Assembly (NCBI RefSeq): GCF_004102025.1
Contig: NZ_CP025228.1
Location: 248,001-312,000, forward strand
Direction of reading: 5' to 3'
Length of the DNA stretch: 64,000 nt
DNA from: Actinomyces qiguomingii
GTDB lineage: Bacteria; Actinomycetota; Actinomycetes; Actinomycetales; Actinomycetaceae
In this document: positions 34,858 to 45,660 of the stretch, one piece after another
Layout of the letters: every line of letters begins with the position of its first letter
Position numbering within the stretch: position 1 is the first letter of the stretch
The notes under the pieces: model-generated
Databases searched by the model: none
What the model was told of the DNA's origin: nothing
The model's input: the letters and a program-made list of their open reading frames with translations, nothing else
Translations under genes and position numbers: made by a program

Positions 34858-37800
34858 TTGCGCCATCACCGATCCGAACACCCTGAACAACGCCCTGCGG
34901 GTGCGGTGCGCCGTCGCCCGCTGGCCGCAGCGGCGGCGGCCCTTACCGCTCTGGCCCTGCTGGCGCCGGCCGCGGCGGCGCCCGGCGACTCCGACGCCAT
35001 CGCCGCCAGCCCGGCCGTCCCGGTCATTCCCGATTCGGGATTTGACCCAAGCGCCAAGATCACCCGCGACATCGTCCTGCCGGACGGCACCGCTGCCGAG
35101 GCCATCGAGAACCGCTGGTTCGTCGAACTGCACTCACCCGCCGTCGCCGCTGGCGGCAGTGCCGCAATCGTCACCGCCGAACGGAGCCAGTTCGCGGTCG
35201 CCGTCCAGAAGGCAGGCATTGAGGCCGAGGTCACCACCGCATACGGCGACCTGTGGAACGGGCTGGCCCTGACCGTCGACGACGCCTCCGTCGAGGCTCT
35301 GGCCGCACTCGACGAGGTGGCCTCTGTTCAACCCGTCGTCCGCATTCCGGAGCCCGAGGAGAACGTTTCCGCGGATCCGCGCAGCCAGGCCGAGCAGGAA
35401 GAGGGGCTGCTCACCCCCCAGATGTCCACCGCACTGGACCTGACCGGCGCCGGCATCGTCCAGTCCGAGCTCGGTTACACCGGTGAGGGCATCAAGATCG
35501 GCATCATCGACTCCGGCGTCGACTACGACCACACCGAGTTCGGCGGCACCGGCACCCCGGGCGTGCCGACCACCGAGGGTGACGGCTCCACCGCCTTCCC
35601 GAACGCCAAGGTCGTTGCCGGATATGACTTCGTCGGCAACAGTTACGGCGATCCAGCGGTGGCGGCGCAAGCCCCCCAGATCTCCTATCGGCCCATGCCG
35701 GACCCATACCCCGATGACTGCCGTGGACATGGCACCCATGTGGCCGGTATCGCCGCCGGCTCCGGCGGCGCAGGCGCCGAGGCGGTCACCGGCGTGGCCC
35801 CCGACTCCCAGATCGGCGCCTACCGGGTCTTCGGCTGCGAGGGCAGCTCCGATGCGGAGGTGATGGCCGCCGCCATGCAGCGGGCCGCCGCCGACGGCAT
35901 GGACATCATCAACCTGTCCATCAGTGCCGACTACATGCTGGTGACCAACTACCCGATCACCTCCTCCGCCGAGACCCTGGCCAACCAGGGCGTGGTCGTC
36001 ACCGCCTCCCAGGGCAACGCCGGTGAGAACGGCGTGTGGAGCATGGGGGCGCCAGCCGCAGGAGAGCACATCCTGGCCGCCGGCAGTATCGACAACACCA
36101 TTGCGCTGGGGCACTACCTGACCGTCTCCTCCGAAACTGCGGGCAGCGAAGGGCGCTTCCTGTACGCCGTCGCCGAAGGTACCACTGCCTCCGTGCAGCG
36201 CGACAACAACGTTCAGTATCCGCTGGTCGCCTCCGGGGACCTGGCGGCCGACGGCGGTGACGAGGTCACCGACGCCTCACTGCTGTGCCAGCCCGCCGAT
36301 GCGGACGCCTTCGCCGGGCGTATCGTCATGGTGCGACGCGGCGGTTGCGGCTTCGATGTCAAGGCCGCCAACGCCGAGGCCGCCGGTGCCGTAGGAATCG
36401 TGTTCGATAACTCCCTTCCCGGGCGACTGGGCGTCAGCCTGATCGGTGCCGACGGGCGCAGCGCGTCCATCCCGGCCGTCGCCATCGACCAGGAGTCGGG
36501 AGATGCCATTCGCGCCCAACTTGCCGAGGACTCACAGCTGACCTTCGCTGAGGAGCCGGCCGAGTTCAACCTCTCCACCGGTGGACAGGTCTCTTCCTTC
36601 AGTGCCTGGGGTCTGAACTCCGACCTCGGTCTGAAGCCCGACGTGGTGGCCCCCGGTGGTTCCATCTGGTCCACCTGGACCCTGGAGCAGGGGGGCTACC
36701 GCTCCTCCTCCGGCACCTCCATGTCCGCCCCGTACCTGGCCGGGGCGACCGCACTGATCATGCAGGCGCACCCCGAGATCCGCGAGTCCGAGGGCACCGG
36801 CCCGACCGACGCCGTCGCCTGGCGGCTGCGCTCCACCGCTACCCCGCTGGCCTGGTCTGGCTCCGAGGACACCGGTGTGTTTGAACCGGTCGCCCGCCAG
36901 GGCGCCGGGCTGATCAACGTCGACGCCGCCATTCAGGCCACCACCTCCACCAGTAATTCCGTGCTCAACCTCGGCGAGTCCGAGCACTACCCGCAGGGCA
37001 ACACCCAGGAGGTCACCCTCACCAACCTGGCGAACACGCCAGTTACCTACACGCTGTCGCACACCGACGCCGTCACGGTCACTGGCCCCGCCTCCGCCCC
37101 CCAGCGGGGAACCGCCACGCCGGCCACGGTATCGACCGATGGCACCACGGTGACTGTTCCGGCCGGCGGAACCGCCGCCGTATCGGTCACCATCACCGCC
37201 CCCGCCGATGCCGCCGACGGCGACCTCTACGGCGGCTGGGTGGTGGCGACCCCCGTTGACGCCGACTCCGAGCCGATTCGCATCCCTTACTCGGGTGTGG
37301 CCGGCAACCTCGCCGCCGCGCAGGTATTCGGTGACCGCACCGGCATAGTGGACATGGATGTGGTGCCCGTGGACACCGGCAACTACGTGTTCGGCGACTC
37401 CACTCGCACCACCGAGGGAGCCTACGAGGACCTGCCCGTGGTGCTGATTGAGACGCTGATCCCCTATCGCGGCGCCGTACTGGAGGTGTCCCGGGTCTAT
37501 AACGACGGCAGCGTCACCTACTTGGGCCCCGCCGGCTACGACACCCAGTGGCGTGTGCGCGGGCAGAACCCCGCCTACCTCTGGAATGGTGGCTACTACG
37601 ATGCCGATGGCAACATGCAGCAGGCGCCCACCGGTGACTACCAGCTGACCGTGCGCGTGTCCCCGCTCGGCGGAGACTGGTCGGTGGCCTCCGACTGGGC
37701 CGCCTGGACCTCCCCGGAGATCAGCATCGACTGGAAGACCGACGGCTACCTGCCGCAGTCATCCCTGACGACGGTCGCTCCCGATGGGGCAGGGGCCGCC

Positions 37801-38475
37801 GTGGATGACAATATCTTCAGCGCTGTCGCCGTCGACACGGCCGAGGCGAGCTACACGGTCGACCTTGGGGCCGACTATGACGTGACCAAGATCCACTACA
37901 CCCCCGAGCAGACCACCGACGCCGCGCACGCCACGGACATGACCGCCTTGGTGTCCGCCGACGGGGAGGAATGGGTGTCGGTCGGTAATGTGGAGATCAA
38001 CCCCAACAGGTGGGCGCCCACGATTCTGGAGCTCAACCAGTCGGTGCGTGGCCGTTACGTGCGCTGGGACTTGAACAACACCCGTACGGGTGACTTGGTC
38101 GGGGTGACAGCGGCCGAGCTGCGTGTGGCCGGTGAGCAGGTCGATGCGGCGAACCCGTCCATGACTCCGACGGCTCAGGCCACCGGCGCACCCGCACCTG
38201 AGCCCTCCTCCGGCACACCGGCAGACCCGTCGGGAACGGCGGCGCCTTCGCCCTCTGAGGGAGCGGCCGGTGCCGGGCGCCCCACGGGCGGCTCCGGCTC
38301 TCAGGCCAAGGCCCCTGAACCGGGACCGAAGGACCCGGTGGCCGGAACGGTAGGCAAGGTAGGCAACCAGTCTCTGGCGCGCACCGGTGCATACACCGCG
38401 CTTGGGCTGATCGCCCTGGCCCTGGTGGGCGTCGGCGCTGGCCTGCTGTGGATGCGGCGCCGCCACCGGATCTGA
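34858..38475 (+). CDS. Cell-wall-anchored subtilisin-like serine protease (S8) with LARTG signal
   Basis: About 1,205 residues. I place the start at TTG 34858 behind GAGGA, which gives a basic N-terminus and the signal peptide LAAAAAALTALALLAPAAAA; a GTG start 29 codons upstream would put a long odd tail before it. After an inhibitor-I9-like propeptide comes the S8 domain with Asp218 (IIDSGVDYDH), His291 (GHGTHVAG) and Ser621 (GTSMSAP). A PA domain is inserted near 475-560. Fn3-like modules follow, then a discoidin/F5-8C-like domain near 990-1090, a Pro/Ser/Gly linker, and the C-terminal LARTG (from 1173), hydrophobic helix and RRRHRI. LAxTG signals are used by class E sortases. A surface protease acting on host or matrix proteins is likely. 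Confidence 0.92.
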   Translation: MRHHRSEHPEQRPAGAVRRRPLAAAAAALTALALLAPAAAAPGDSDAIAASPAVPVIPDSGFDPSAKITRDIVLPDGTAAEAIENRWFVELHSPAVAAGGSAAIVTAERSQFAVAVQKAGIEAEVTTAYGDLWNGLALTVDDASVEALAALDEVASVQPVVRIPEPEENVSADPRSQAEQEEGLLTPQMSTALDLTGAGIVQSELGYTGEGIKIGIIDSGVDYDHTEFGGTGTPGVPTTEGDGSTAFPNAKVVAGYDFVGNSYGDPAVAAQAPQISYRPMPDPYPDDCRGHGTHVAGIAAGSGGAGAEAVTGVAPDSQIGAYRVFGCEGSSDAEVMAAAMQRAAADGMDIINLSISADYMLVTNYPITSSAETLANQGVVVTASQGNAGENGVWSMGAPAAGEHILAAGSIDNTIALGHYLTVSSETAGSEGRFLYAVAEGTTASVQRDNNVQYPLVASGDLAADGGDEVTDASLLCQPADADAFAGRIVMVRRGGCGFDVKAANAEAAGAVGIVFDNSLPGRLGVSLIGADGRSASIPAVAIDQESGDAIRAQLAEDSQLTFAEEPAEFNLSTGGQVSSFSAWGLNSDLGLKPDVVAPGGSIWSTWTLEQGGYRSSSGTSMSAPYLAGATALIMQAHPEIRESEGTGPTDAVAWRLRSTATPLAWSGSEDTGVFEPVARQGAGLINVDAAIQATTSTSNSVLNLGESEHYPQGNTQEVTLTNLANTPVTYTLSHTDAVTVTGPASAPQRGTATPATVSTDGTTVTVPAGGTAAVSVTITAPADAADGDLYGGWVVATPVDADSEPIRIPYSGVAGNLAAAQVFGDRTGIVDMDVVPVDTGNYVFGDSTRTTEGAYEDLPVVLIETLIPYRGAVLEVSRVYNDGSVTYLGPAGYDTQWRVRGQNPAYLWNGGYYDADGNMQQAPTGDYQLTVRVSPLGGDWSVASDWAAWTSPEISIDWKTDGYLPQSSLTTVAPDGAGAAVDDNIFSAVAVDTAEASYTVDLGADYDVTKIHYTPEQTTDAAHATDMTALVSADGEEWVSVGNVEINPNRWAPTILELNQSVRGRYVRWDLNNTRTGDLVGVTAAELRVAGEQVDAANPSMTPTAQATGAPAPEPSSGTPADPSGTAAPSPSEGAAGAGRPTGGSGSQAKAPEPGPKDPVAGTVGKVGNQSLARTGAYTALGLIALALVGVGAGLLWMRRRHRI

Positions 38476-38483
38476 GATCGCCT

Positions 38484-38538
38484 GAACAGGCTGCGGCCCG
38501 GGGGAGAGGAGCAACCTCCCCCGGGCCGCAGCCTGTTC
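38484..38538 (+). terminator. Strong hairpin terminator after the protease gene
   Basis: A perfect 23-bp stem (left arm 38484-38506, right arm 38516-38538) with a 9-base loop, starting 9 bp after the stop codon. There is no long T run, as is common for terminators in high-GC actinobacteria. Confidence 0.88.
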
Positions 38539-38636
38539 CCCAGTGTCGTCGACCCCGGTTGTGCTCAGGCTCACTGGCTGAGGATTTGTGGGTTGCCCGC
38601 AGTCCGAGTAATCTTCCGGAATGTCCGCACCGGATT

Positions 38637-38709
38637 GCGCCAGTGGCTCAATGGATAGAGCATCTGACTACGGATCAGAAGGTTGGGGGTTCGAGTCCCT
38701 CCTGGCGCA
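38637..38709 (+). tRNA. tRNA-Arg (ACG anticodon)
   Basis: Acceptor GCGCCAG pairs with CTGGCGC; anticodon loop CTACGGA gives ACG at 38670-38672; T-arm GGTTCGAGTCC; discriminator A. CCA is not encoded. Confidence 0.96.
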
Positions 38710-38712
38710 CTG

Positions 38713-38755
38713 ACGCCCCGTCATCGGCTGAACAGTCGGTGTTGCGGGGCGTTTT
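38713..38755 (+). terminator. Terminator after tRNA-Arg
   Basis: Stem ACGCCCCG (38713-38720) with CGGGGCGT (38745-38752), followed by TTTTCC. Confidence 0.75.
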
Positions 38756-40802
<2,047 letters not shown>

Positions 40803-40859
40803 CCCTCCCCTGGAGGCCTTCCCTGCCCACCCCACCCCTCCCCACCCCGCCCCTCCCCG

Positions 40860-40928
40860 CCGAGTTCGGTCGATATTACTGCCGAGTTCGGTCGATATTA
40901 CTGCCGAGTTCGGTCGAAATGGTTGCAG
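40860..40928. repeat. 22-bp palindromic repeat array, 3 units (central GT)
   Basis: CCGAGTTCGG cores at 40860, 40882 and 40904, separated by TCGATATTACTG-type spacers. It lies between the convergent guaB1 gene and the effector/immunity operon. Confidence 0.85.
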
Positions 40929-40952
40929 GCGAGGTTGTTAGGTGTGCTTGGC

Positions 40953-41842
40953 TCATTTGCGGTGTCTGCGTGGTCGTTTGGGTTTCGGTGGGGGTAGTTG
41001 CTCTTCGATTTCCCAGACGGGGTGTTGCATGAGGGAGCGTACACGTTCGAGTCCTTCGGGTTTGGCCAGTTCGTGGCGGAGGTTGATGTGTTTTGTGTAG
41101 AATTCGATGACGCGGGCGAGTTGTCTGCCGCTGATGTTGAGGTGCTTGAGGGGGATCGCGAATTCCAGGCGCTTGCGTGTGACTATGTTTAGCCCGTAGT
41201 GGCGTATCCCTGTTGCTTCCGGGGACGTGGTCCATGGGATGCGGCACCTGTAGGGTTCGTTGGGCCAGGCGAGTATGCCCTCGGGTTGTAGCAGTATCGC
41301 GGGGCGGGTGCGCGGTTTCCGTGGCTCATCGGCAAGTATGCCGAATACGAGTATTGCCAGCAGGCTGATCGCGGTCATCGATGACCCGATAGAGCCTGGG
41401 ATTCGATAAGGGACGAACCATGGGATGGCAAGGGTGATCAGGGAGCCGACGATCATGATCGAGTTCGGCAGGTTCATGCAGGCCCGGCTGTGCCAGGACT
41501 TGATCGATGTGAGTTCCACGCCCTCGGGGACGGAGCGCCACTCATGATGAGCGTACAGGTGATCGGATCGCTCGACAGTATCGAAATACAGGACGTCAGG
41601 CAATAAAGGATGGTGAATCCAAATTACACGGCGAGGGTGAATGCTCTGGCTAGACTCGCGGCCATCCATGCTGAGAGAATGCCCAGTGCCGCACCTACCG
41701 CCTGTGCCTGTAGCCATCTGTCGTTCTGGCGGTCGACCTGGTCGAAGGTCAGAACTGTTGAATGTTGGTAGTGCTGCTTACCGCGGAGAACGCCTTCGAC
41801 GGGTGGCTTACGTGACCTCATGTGCTTCCCTTTCGCACGCAC
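40953..41842 (-). pseudogene. Fifth immunity-like membrane protein, frameshifted
   Basis: The N-terminal piece (41842-41624) has VLTFDQVDRQNDRWLQAQAV and a first helix, then stops. In another frame the protein resumes (HHEWRSVPEGVELTSIKSWH; helices IMIVGSLITLAIPWFVP and MTAISLLAILVFGILA; then PAILLQPEGILAWPNEPYRC). It ends in the shared tail HELAKPEGLERVRSLMQHPV and a proline/arginine-rich end. All segments align in order with the intact paralogues upstream, so this is one gene broken near 41630. It is the last member of the array and may be decaying. A sequencing error would also explain the break. Confidence 0.7.
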
Positions 41843-41930
41843 GTTTGTCAGGAGTCAACGTTAATGGTGTGCATGTAGGTGATCACATGATGGTGTCGTC
41901 GTGATATGTTTAACGTCGTCACGTATTGGT

Positions 41931-42785
41931 TCACTTGTGGTGTCTGCGTGGTCGTCTGGGTTTCGGTGGGGGTAGTTGCTGTTCGACTTCCCAGACGGGG
42001 TGTTGCATGAGGGAGCGTACGCGTTCGAGTCCTTCGGGTTTGGCGAGTTCGTGGCGGAGGGGCGCGTGAGCGCAGTAGAACTCCAAGACGCGGCTGATCT
42101 GGGTGCAGCCGGGGCGTAGATAGCTGACCGGGAAGATGATGGTGTCTCGTCTGCGCGTGGTGATGAGCAATGCCCCGTTCTGTACACCGGCCTCACGCGG
42201 GCGTTCCTCCCAGGGGATCCAGGCCTCGTAGCGCTGGCCCGGCCATAGACGTATCCCCTCGTGGTTCAGGATGATGGCAGGACCGGTCGGCATCCCTGAT
42301 GGTTTCCTACTCAGCTCGGAGATCACTGCACGAAGTATCAGCAGCGCGACGGCGCTGCTGCCGACCCCGCCGATCCGTTCCTGGGGAATGAACCACGGCA
42401 GTACCACGCCGACGCCGACGCCGATCACCGAGATGGTGATCGCGAAGCAATCGTAGGCGAGCAGGCGCCACGAGGGCATAATCGCGATCCCGGATCCGTC
42501 CCGGTACCAGTGCTCGTGGGCGCCGTGGCGCAGCAGCGACTTACGGTCAAGTATAGCTGCGGCCATGGCGGAGGAGACCGCCAGGGCGGCGAAGACTGCA
42601 CCGAGTGCGATTGCGGAAATCGCGAAGAAGAACCATGCGCAGAGAGCGTACAGCGCCGTGATGGCCAGCGTGGAGAGGAACCCCTTCCCGTAGACGTCAT
42701 CGGCGTCATCACAGCTGACGACCTTGGTGCGCGCTTCCTCGGTGGCGCGTTCGGCTCTATGACGCACTATGTATAGCCAACTCAT
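41931..42785 (-). CDS. Immunity-like four-helix membrane protein (array member 4)
   Basis: 284 residues. N-terminal cytosolic segment TKVVSCDDADD; four predicted helices (LAITALYALCAWFFFAISAI; GAVFAALAVSSAMAAAIL; CFAITISVIGVGVGVVLPWF; GSSAVALLILRAVI). A cytosolic beta-rich, PH-like region follows (IILNHEGIRLWPGQRYEAWI; ALLITTRRRDTIIFPVSYL). The tail HELAKPEGLERVRSLMQHPV and basic PPPKPRRPRRHHK end are shared with its paralogues. The first 21 codons are duplicated at 44715-44653. No named family is recognised. Membrane topology and position after a membrane-acting effector suggest immunity. Confidence 0.75.
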   Translation of the reverse strand: MSWLYIVRHRAERATEEARTKVVSCDDADDVYGKGFLSTLAITALYALCAWFFFAISAIALGAVFAALAVSSAMAAAILDRKSLLRHGAHEHWYRDGSGIAIMPSWRLLAYDCFAITISVIGVGVGVVLPWFIPQERIGGVGSSAVALLILRAVISELSRKPSGMPTGPAIILNHEGIRLWPGQRYEAWIPWEERPREAGVQNGALLITTRRRDTIIFPVSYLRPGCTQISRVLEFYCAHAPLRHELAKPEGLERVRSLMQHPVWEVEQQLPPPKPRRPRRHHK

Positions 42786-43505
42786 AAGCGCCCCCGCCTA
42801 CCCTGGTGACGCGTTGGATGAAATGAAGGTCGAATCATATGGCAGATCGATTCACTTGCGGTGTCTGCGTGGTCGTTTGGGTTTCGGTGGGGGTAGTTGC
42901 TCTTCGATTTCCCAGACGGGGTGTTGCATGAGGGAGCGTACGCGTTCGAGTCCTTCGGGTTTGGCCAGTTCGTGGCGGAGGCGGCGGTGGCGGGTGTAGA
43001 ATTCTACGACGCGGCGTAGCTGGTTGTATTCCATGGGTAGGCTTCCCATGGGGAACTCTCTGCCCAAGCGGTAGCAGGTGATGACGGCGGAGGCCGTAGT
43101 GATTATCAGCAGTTGGTAGGAGACCACCTTGGTGACTTGTGGCCGGTTCTCCCAGTAGATGAAGGTTTCGTGGCGGGTGCCGGGCCATATGTGGATGCCG
43201 TGGTGAGTGAGGGCCAGTGCCGGACTGGGGCGTAGCGTGAAGGGGGTTTTTCGCCAGGACGCGGTGGCCAAGCTGACCGCAATGGAGGAGAAGAATACGG
43301 TGCCTCGCACGGTGGAGCCGATCGGTGTCTGGGTGAGTTGCATGAACCATACAAGGCCGATGCCGGCTGCGCCGGCAAGGAATACCATGCCGAAGAAAAC
43401 GTACTCGGCTATGGCGATGCTCCGGTCGGGAAAGAACAGTGTGGCGCCCTCGGTGTGCCGCCAGAACTCATGCGCCCGCCGCAACGCCCGCCGATGATCG
43501 ACCGC
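42723..43505. repeat. Copy A of a duplicated segment (offset 1,930 bp) in the immunity array
   Basis: Matches 44653-45435. The first roughly 335 bp are virtually identical, and the rest shows patches of differences. It covers the start of member 4, the 66-bp spacer and most of member 3. Confidence 0.85.
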
Positions 43506-43733
43506 AACAGGAATATGCAGTATCGATGCCAAGCCGGCCAGTCCAGTAACGATGCTTAGGGTCACATTATTGTGCCATGCTGTCACCGCCCATGAGAGGA
43601 ATAGCAGCGTCGCGGAGGTAAATGCGTCCCACCAGAGAGCCTTGGTCCTGTCAATGTCTGCCTGATCGCAGGTGATGATGCGGGGGTATTTCCGGCGTCG
43701 CAGCCAACCGGACGCATTACTGGCAGAACTCAT
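42852..43733 (-). CDS. Immunity-like four-helix membrane protein (array member 3)
   Basis: 293 residues with the same plan: RIITCDQADIDRTKALWWDA, four helices, then LALTHHGIHIWPGTRHETFI, REFPMGSLPMEYNQLRRVVE and the shared tail ending in PKRPRRHRK. From about residue 75 on it is nearly identical to member 1 (44782-45660), while the first 70 residues differ, so the variable part is N-terminal. The ATG overlaps the stop of member 2 as ATGA. Its 3' end and following 66 bp are duplicated at 44716 onward. Confidence 0.78.
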   Translation of the reverse strand: MSSASNASGWLRRRKYPRIITCDQADIDRTKALWWDAFTSATLLFLSWAVTAWHNNVTLSIVTGLAGLASILHIPVAVDHRRALRRAHEFWRHTEGATLFFPDRSIAIAEYVFFGMVFLAGAAGIGLVWFMQLTQTPIGSTVRGTVFFSSIAVSLATASWRKTPFTLRPSPALALTHHGIHIWPGTRHETFIYWENRPQVTKVVSYQLLIITTASAVITCYRLGREFPMGSLPMEYNQLRRVVEFYTRHRRLRHELAKPEGLERVRSLMQHPVWEIEEQLPPPKPKRPRRHRK

Positions 43734-44593
43734 CTGAAGTCTCCGTCGTCGTTGTCCCTGTCGCGTTTTCGGGGTAGCAAGGTTTGTTCGACTTGTTCGA
43801 CGGTGTTGTTCATGAGGAGTTGGACGCGGGGCAGACCCTCAGAAGTGCCAAGTTCGTGGCAGAGCTCTGGATGCTGGGCGTAGAACTCGATAGTGCGGCA
43901 TAACTGTACAAATCCGGGCTGTAAGTGGCTGACTGGGACAATAAAGCTCTTATTTTGCCGCGTTACGATATGTAACGCACCGTTGTGTGTGCCGTTGATG
44001 GCCGGGACCTCATGCCAAGGGATCGATGTTTCGTGTTTCTGCTCGGGCCAAAATAGGATTCCTTCGGGGGTTAGTTTGATGGCGGAACTGCTGGGAAGTG
44101 CTATTTGGCTCGTACCTAGAGATGACCCGGCAGAGGTGAATATGAGTGTCACGAACCCCGTGGTGCTGATCCCCGTGATGAACCCGTTGGTGGGTTGGCT
44201 CCAGGCCAGCCACACTGAATATACAAGACCTGTGGAAGTGGCAGTGATTACGAAACAGCTGTACAGTAGGCGGATCCATGACGCCGATGTCACTGTGCTT
44301 TCTCGTTCATGTCGCCAGTATCGCGCTGCGCGGCGTCTCAATCTGGTTTGCGTCACTAATGCTGGTGTGTAGAGCAGGTAACCGATCGCCGATGACGTTA
44401 ACGCCATAGCGAGTGATAGGTTTGAGACGGTGGCGGCGGCGCCTGCCCCGGCAAGGGACGTGACGCCAATAAGAAAGAACAGCTTGGCGGCTTTCGTACT
44501 CCCATCGTCTGCTTGTTCGCATGAGACGATATGCGCCGCCCTATGGGGCTGCGCAATCTGTGTCGTTCCGCGCGGGGGCGTTGTCCAGATCAT
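43730..44593 (-). CDS. Immunity-like membrane protein (array member 2, divergent)
   Basis: 287 residues from the ATG at 44593, which overlaps the stop of a small chimeric frame as ATGA. The plan is as in the paralogues: HIVSCEQADDGSTKAAKLFF, helices (IGVTSLAGAGAAATVSNLSL; MALTSSAIGYLLYTPAL; LLYSCFVITATSTGLVYSVW; GISTTGFVTLIFTSAG), then IKLTPEGILFWPEQKHETSI. The C-terminus diverges (HELGTSEGLPRVQLLMNNTV) and ends acidic, DRDNDDGDFR, in place of the basic tail. It is directly preceded by a remnant of an effector C-terminus, as expected for an immunity gene that lost its toxin. Confidence 0.75.
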   Translation of the reverse strand: MIWTTPPRGTTQIAQPHRAAHIVSCEQADDGSTKAAKLFFLIGVTSLAGAGAAATVSNLSLAMALTSSAIGYLLYTPALVTQTRLRRRAARYWRHERESTVTSASWIRLLYSCFVITATSTGLVYSVWLAWSQPTNGFITGISTTGFVTLIFTSAGSSLGTSQIALPSSSAIKLTPEGILFWPEQKHETSIPWHEVPAINGTHNGALHIVTRQNKSFIVPVSHLQPGFVQLCRTIEFYAQHPELCHELGTSEGLPRVQLLMNNTVEQVEQTLLPRKRDRDNDDGDFR

Positions 44594-44715
44594 CCAAATG
44601 CCCGGTTCCACTGCTCGGACGCCCAGTCTGTGGTGCCATCACAGCAGACAATCTTGGTGCGCGCTTCCTCGGTGGCGCGTTCGGCTCTATGACGCACTAT
44701 GTATAGCCAACTCAT
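44590..44715 (-). pseudogene. Chimeric recombination scar: immunity N-terminus fused to effector C-terminal tip
   Basis: A 41-codon frame. Codons 1-21 (MSWLYIVRHRAERATEEART K) equal the start of array member 4. Codons 29-41 (TDWASEQWNRAFG) match the last 13 residues of the effector (TDWVSEQWNRIFG) with two changes. Its stop overlaps the start of immunity member 2 in the same ATGA manner as the real effector overlaps member 1. It is therefore a leftover of an effector/immunity junction joined to another immunity gene by recombination. It is unlikely to be functional. Confidence 0.82.
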
Positions 44716-45435
44716 AAGCGCCCCCGCCTACCCTGGTGACGCGTTGGATGAAATGAAGGTCGAATCATATGGCAGATCGATTCACTTGCGGTGTCTGCGT
44801 GGTCGTTTGGGTTTCGGTGGGGGTAGTTGCTCTTCGATTTCCCAGACGGGGTGTTGCATGAGGGAGCGTACGCGTTCGAGTCCTTCGGGTTTGGCCAGTT
44901 CGTGGCGGAGGCGGCGGTGGCGGGTGTAGAATTCTACGACGCGGCGTAGCTGGTTGTATTCCATGGGTAGGCTTCCCATGGGGAACTCGTGGCCGTAGCG
45001 GTAGCAGGTGATGACGGCGTTGGCGGTGGTGGTTAGGAGCAGCTGGTAGGCGACCACCTTGGTTACTTGTGGCCGGTTCTCCCAGTAGATGAAGGTTTCG
45101 TGGCGGGTGCCGGGCCATATGTGGATGCCGTGGTGAGTGAGGGCCAGTGCCGGGCTGGGGCGCAGGGTAAACGGTGTCTTGCGCCAGGACGCGGTGGCCA
45201 GGCCCATGAACAGCGAGGCGAAGAATACGGTGCCCCGCATGGTGGAGCCGATCGGTGTCTGGGTGAGTTGCATGAACCATACAAGGCCGATGCCGGCTGC
45301 GCCGGCAAGGAATACCATGCCGAAGAACGCGTACTCGGCTATGGCGATGCTCCGGTCTGGGAAGAACAGTGTGGCGCCCTCGGTGTGCCGCCAGTACTCA
45401 TGCGCCCGCCGCAACGCCCACCGATGGTCGACCGC
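44653..45435. repeat. Copy B of the duplicated segment in the immunity array
   Basis: Partner of 42723-43505. It contains the first codons of a second member-4-like gene, the 66-bp spacer and most of member 1. Confidence 0.85.
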
Positions 45436-45660
45436 AACAGGAATGTACAATGCAAATGGTATGGCGAGTAGACAAAAAAAGACGGCGCAAATTATGTTGT
45501 TGTATAACGCTGCCATCATCCACGAAAGTAGCAATGACATCCCTACTGCTAATAGGTCCCACCAGGGGGCTCTGATCCGGTCGACGTCGGCATGATCGCA
45601 GGTGATGACGCGGGGATACTTCCACCTTCCCCAGCGGAAGACTTGGCGATCCGGGCTCAT
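44782..45660 (-). CDS. Immunity-like four-helix membrane protein (array member 1, cognate candidate)
   Basis: 292 residues from the ATG at 45660, which overlaps the effector stop as ATGA; an ATG six codons earlier would overlap by 22 bp and is less likely. N-terminal PRVITCDHADVDRIRAPWWD, helix pair near 35-75, helices IAEYAFFGMVFLAGAAGIGL and RGTVFFASLFMGLATASW, then the PH-like cytosolic part (LALTHHGIHIWPGTRHETFI) and basic tail. Being coupled directly to the effector, it is the most likely specific protector. The family is not recognised. Confidence 0.78.
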   Translation of the reverse strand: MSPDRQVFRWGRWKYPRVITCDHADVDRIRAPWWDLLAVGMSLLLSWMMAALYNNIICAVFFCLLAIPFALYIPVAVDHRWALRRAHEYWRHTEGATLFFPDRSIAIAEYAFFGMVFLAGAAGIGLVWFMQLTQTPIGSTMRGTVFFASLFMGLATASWRKTPFTLRPSPALALTHHGIHIWPGTRHETFIYWENRPQVTKVVAYQLLLTTTANAVITCYRYGHEFPMGSLPMEYNQLRRVVEFYTRHRRLRHELAKPEGLERVRSLMQHPVWEIEEQLPPPKPKRPRRHRK

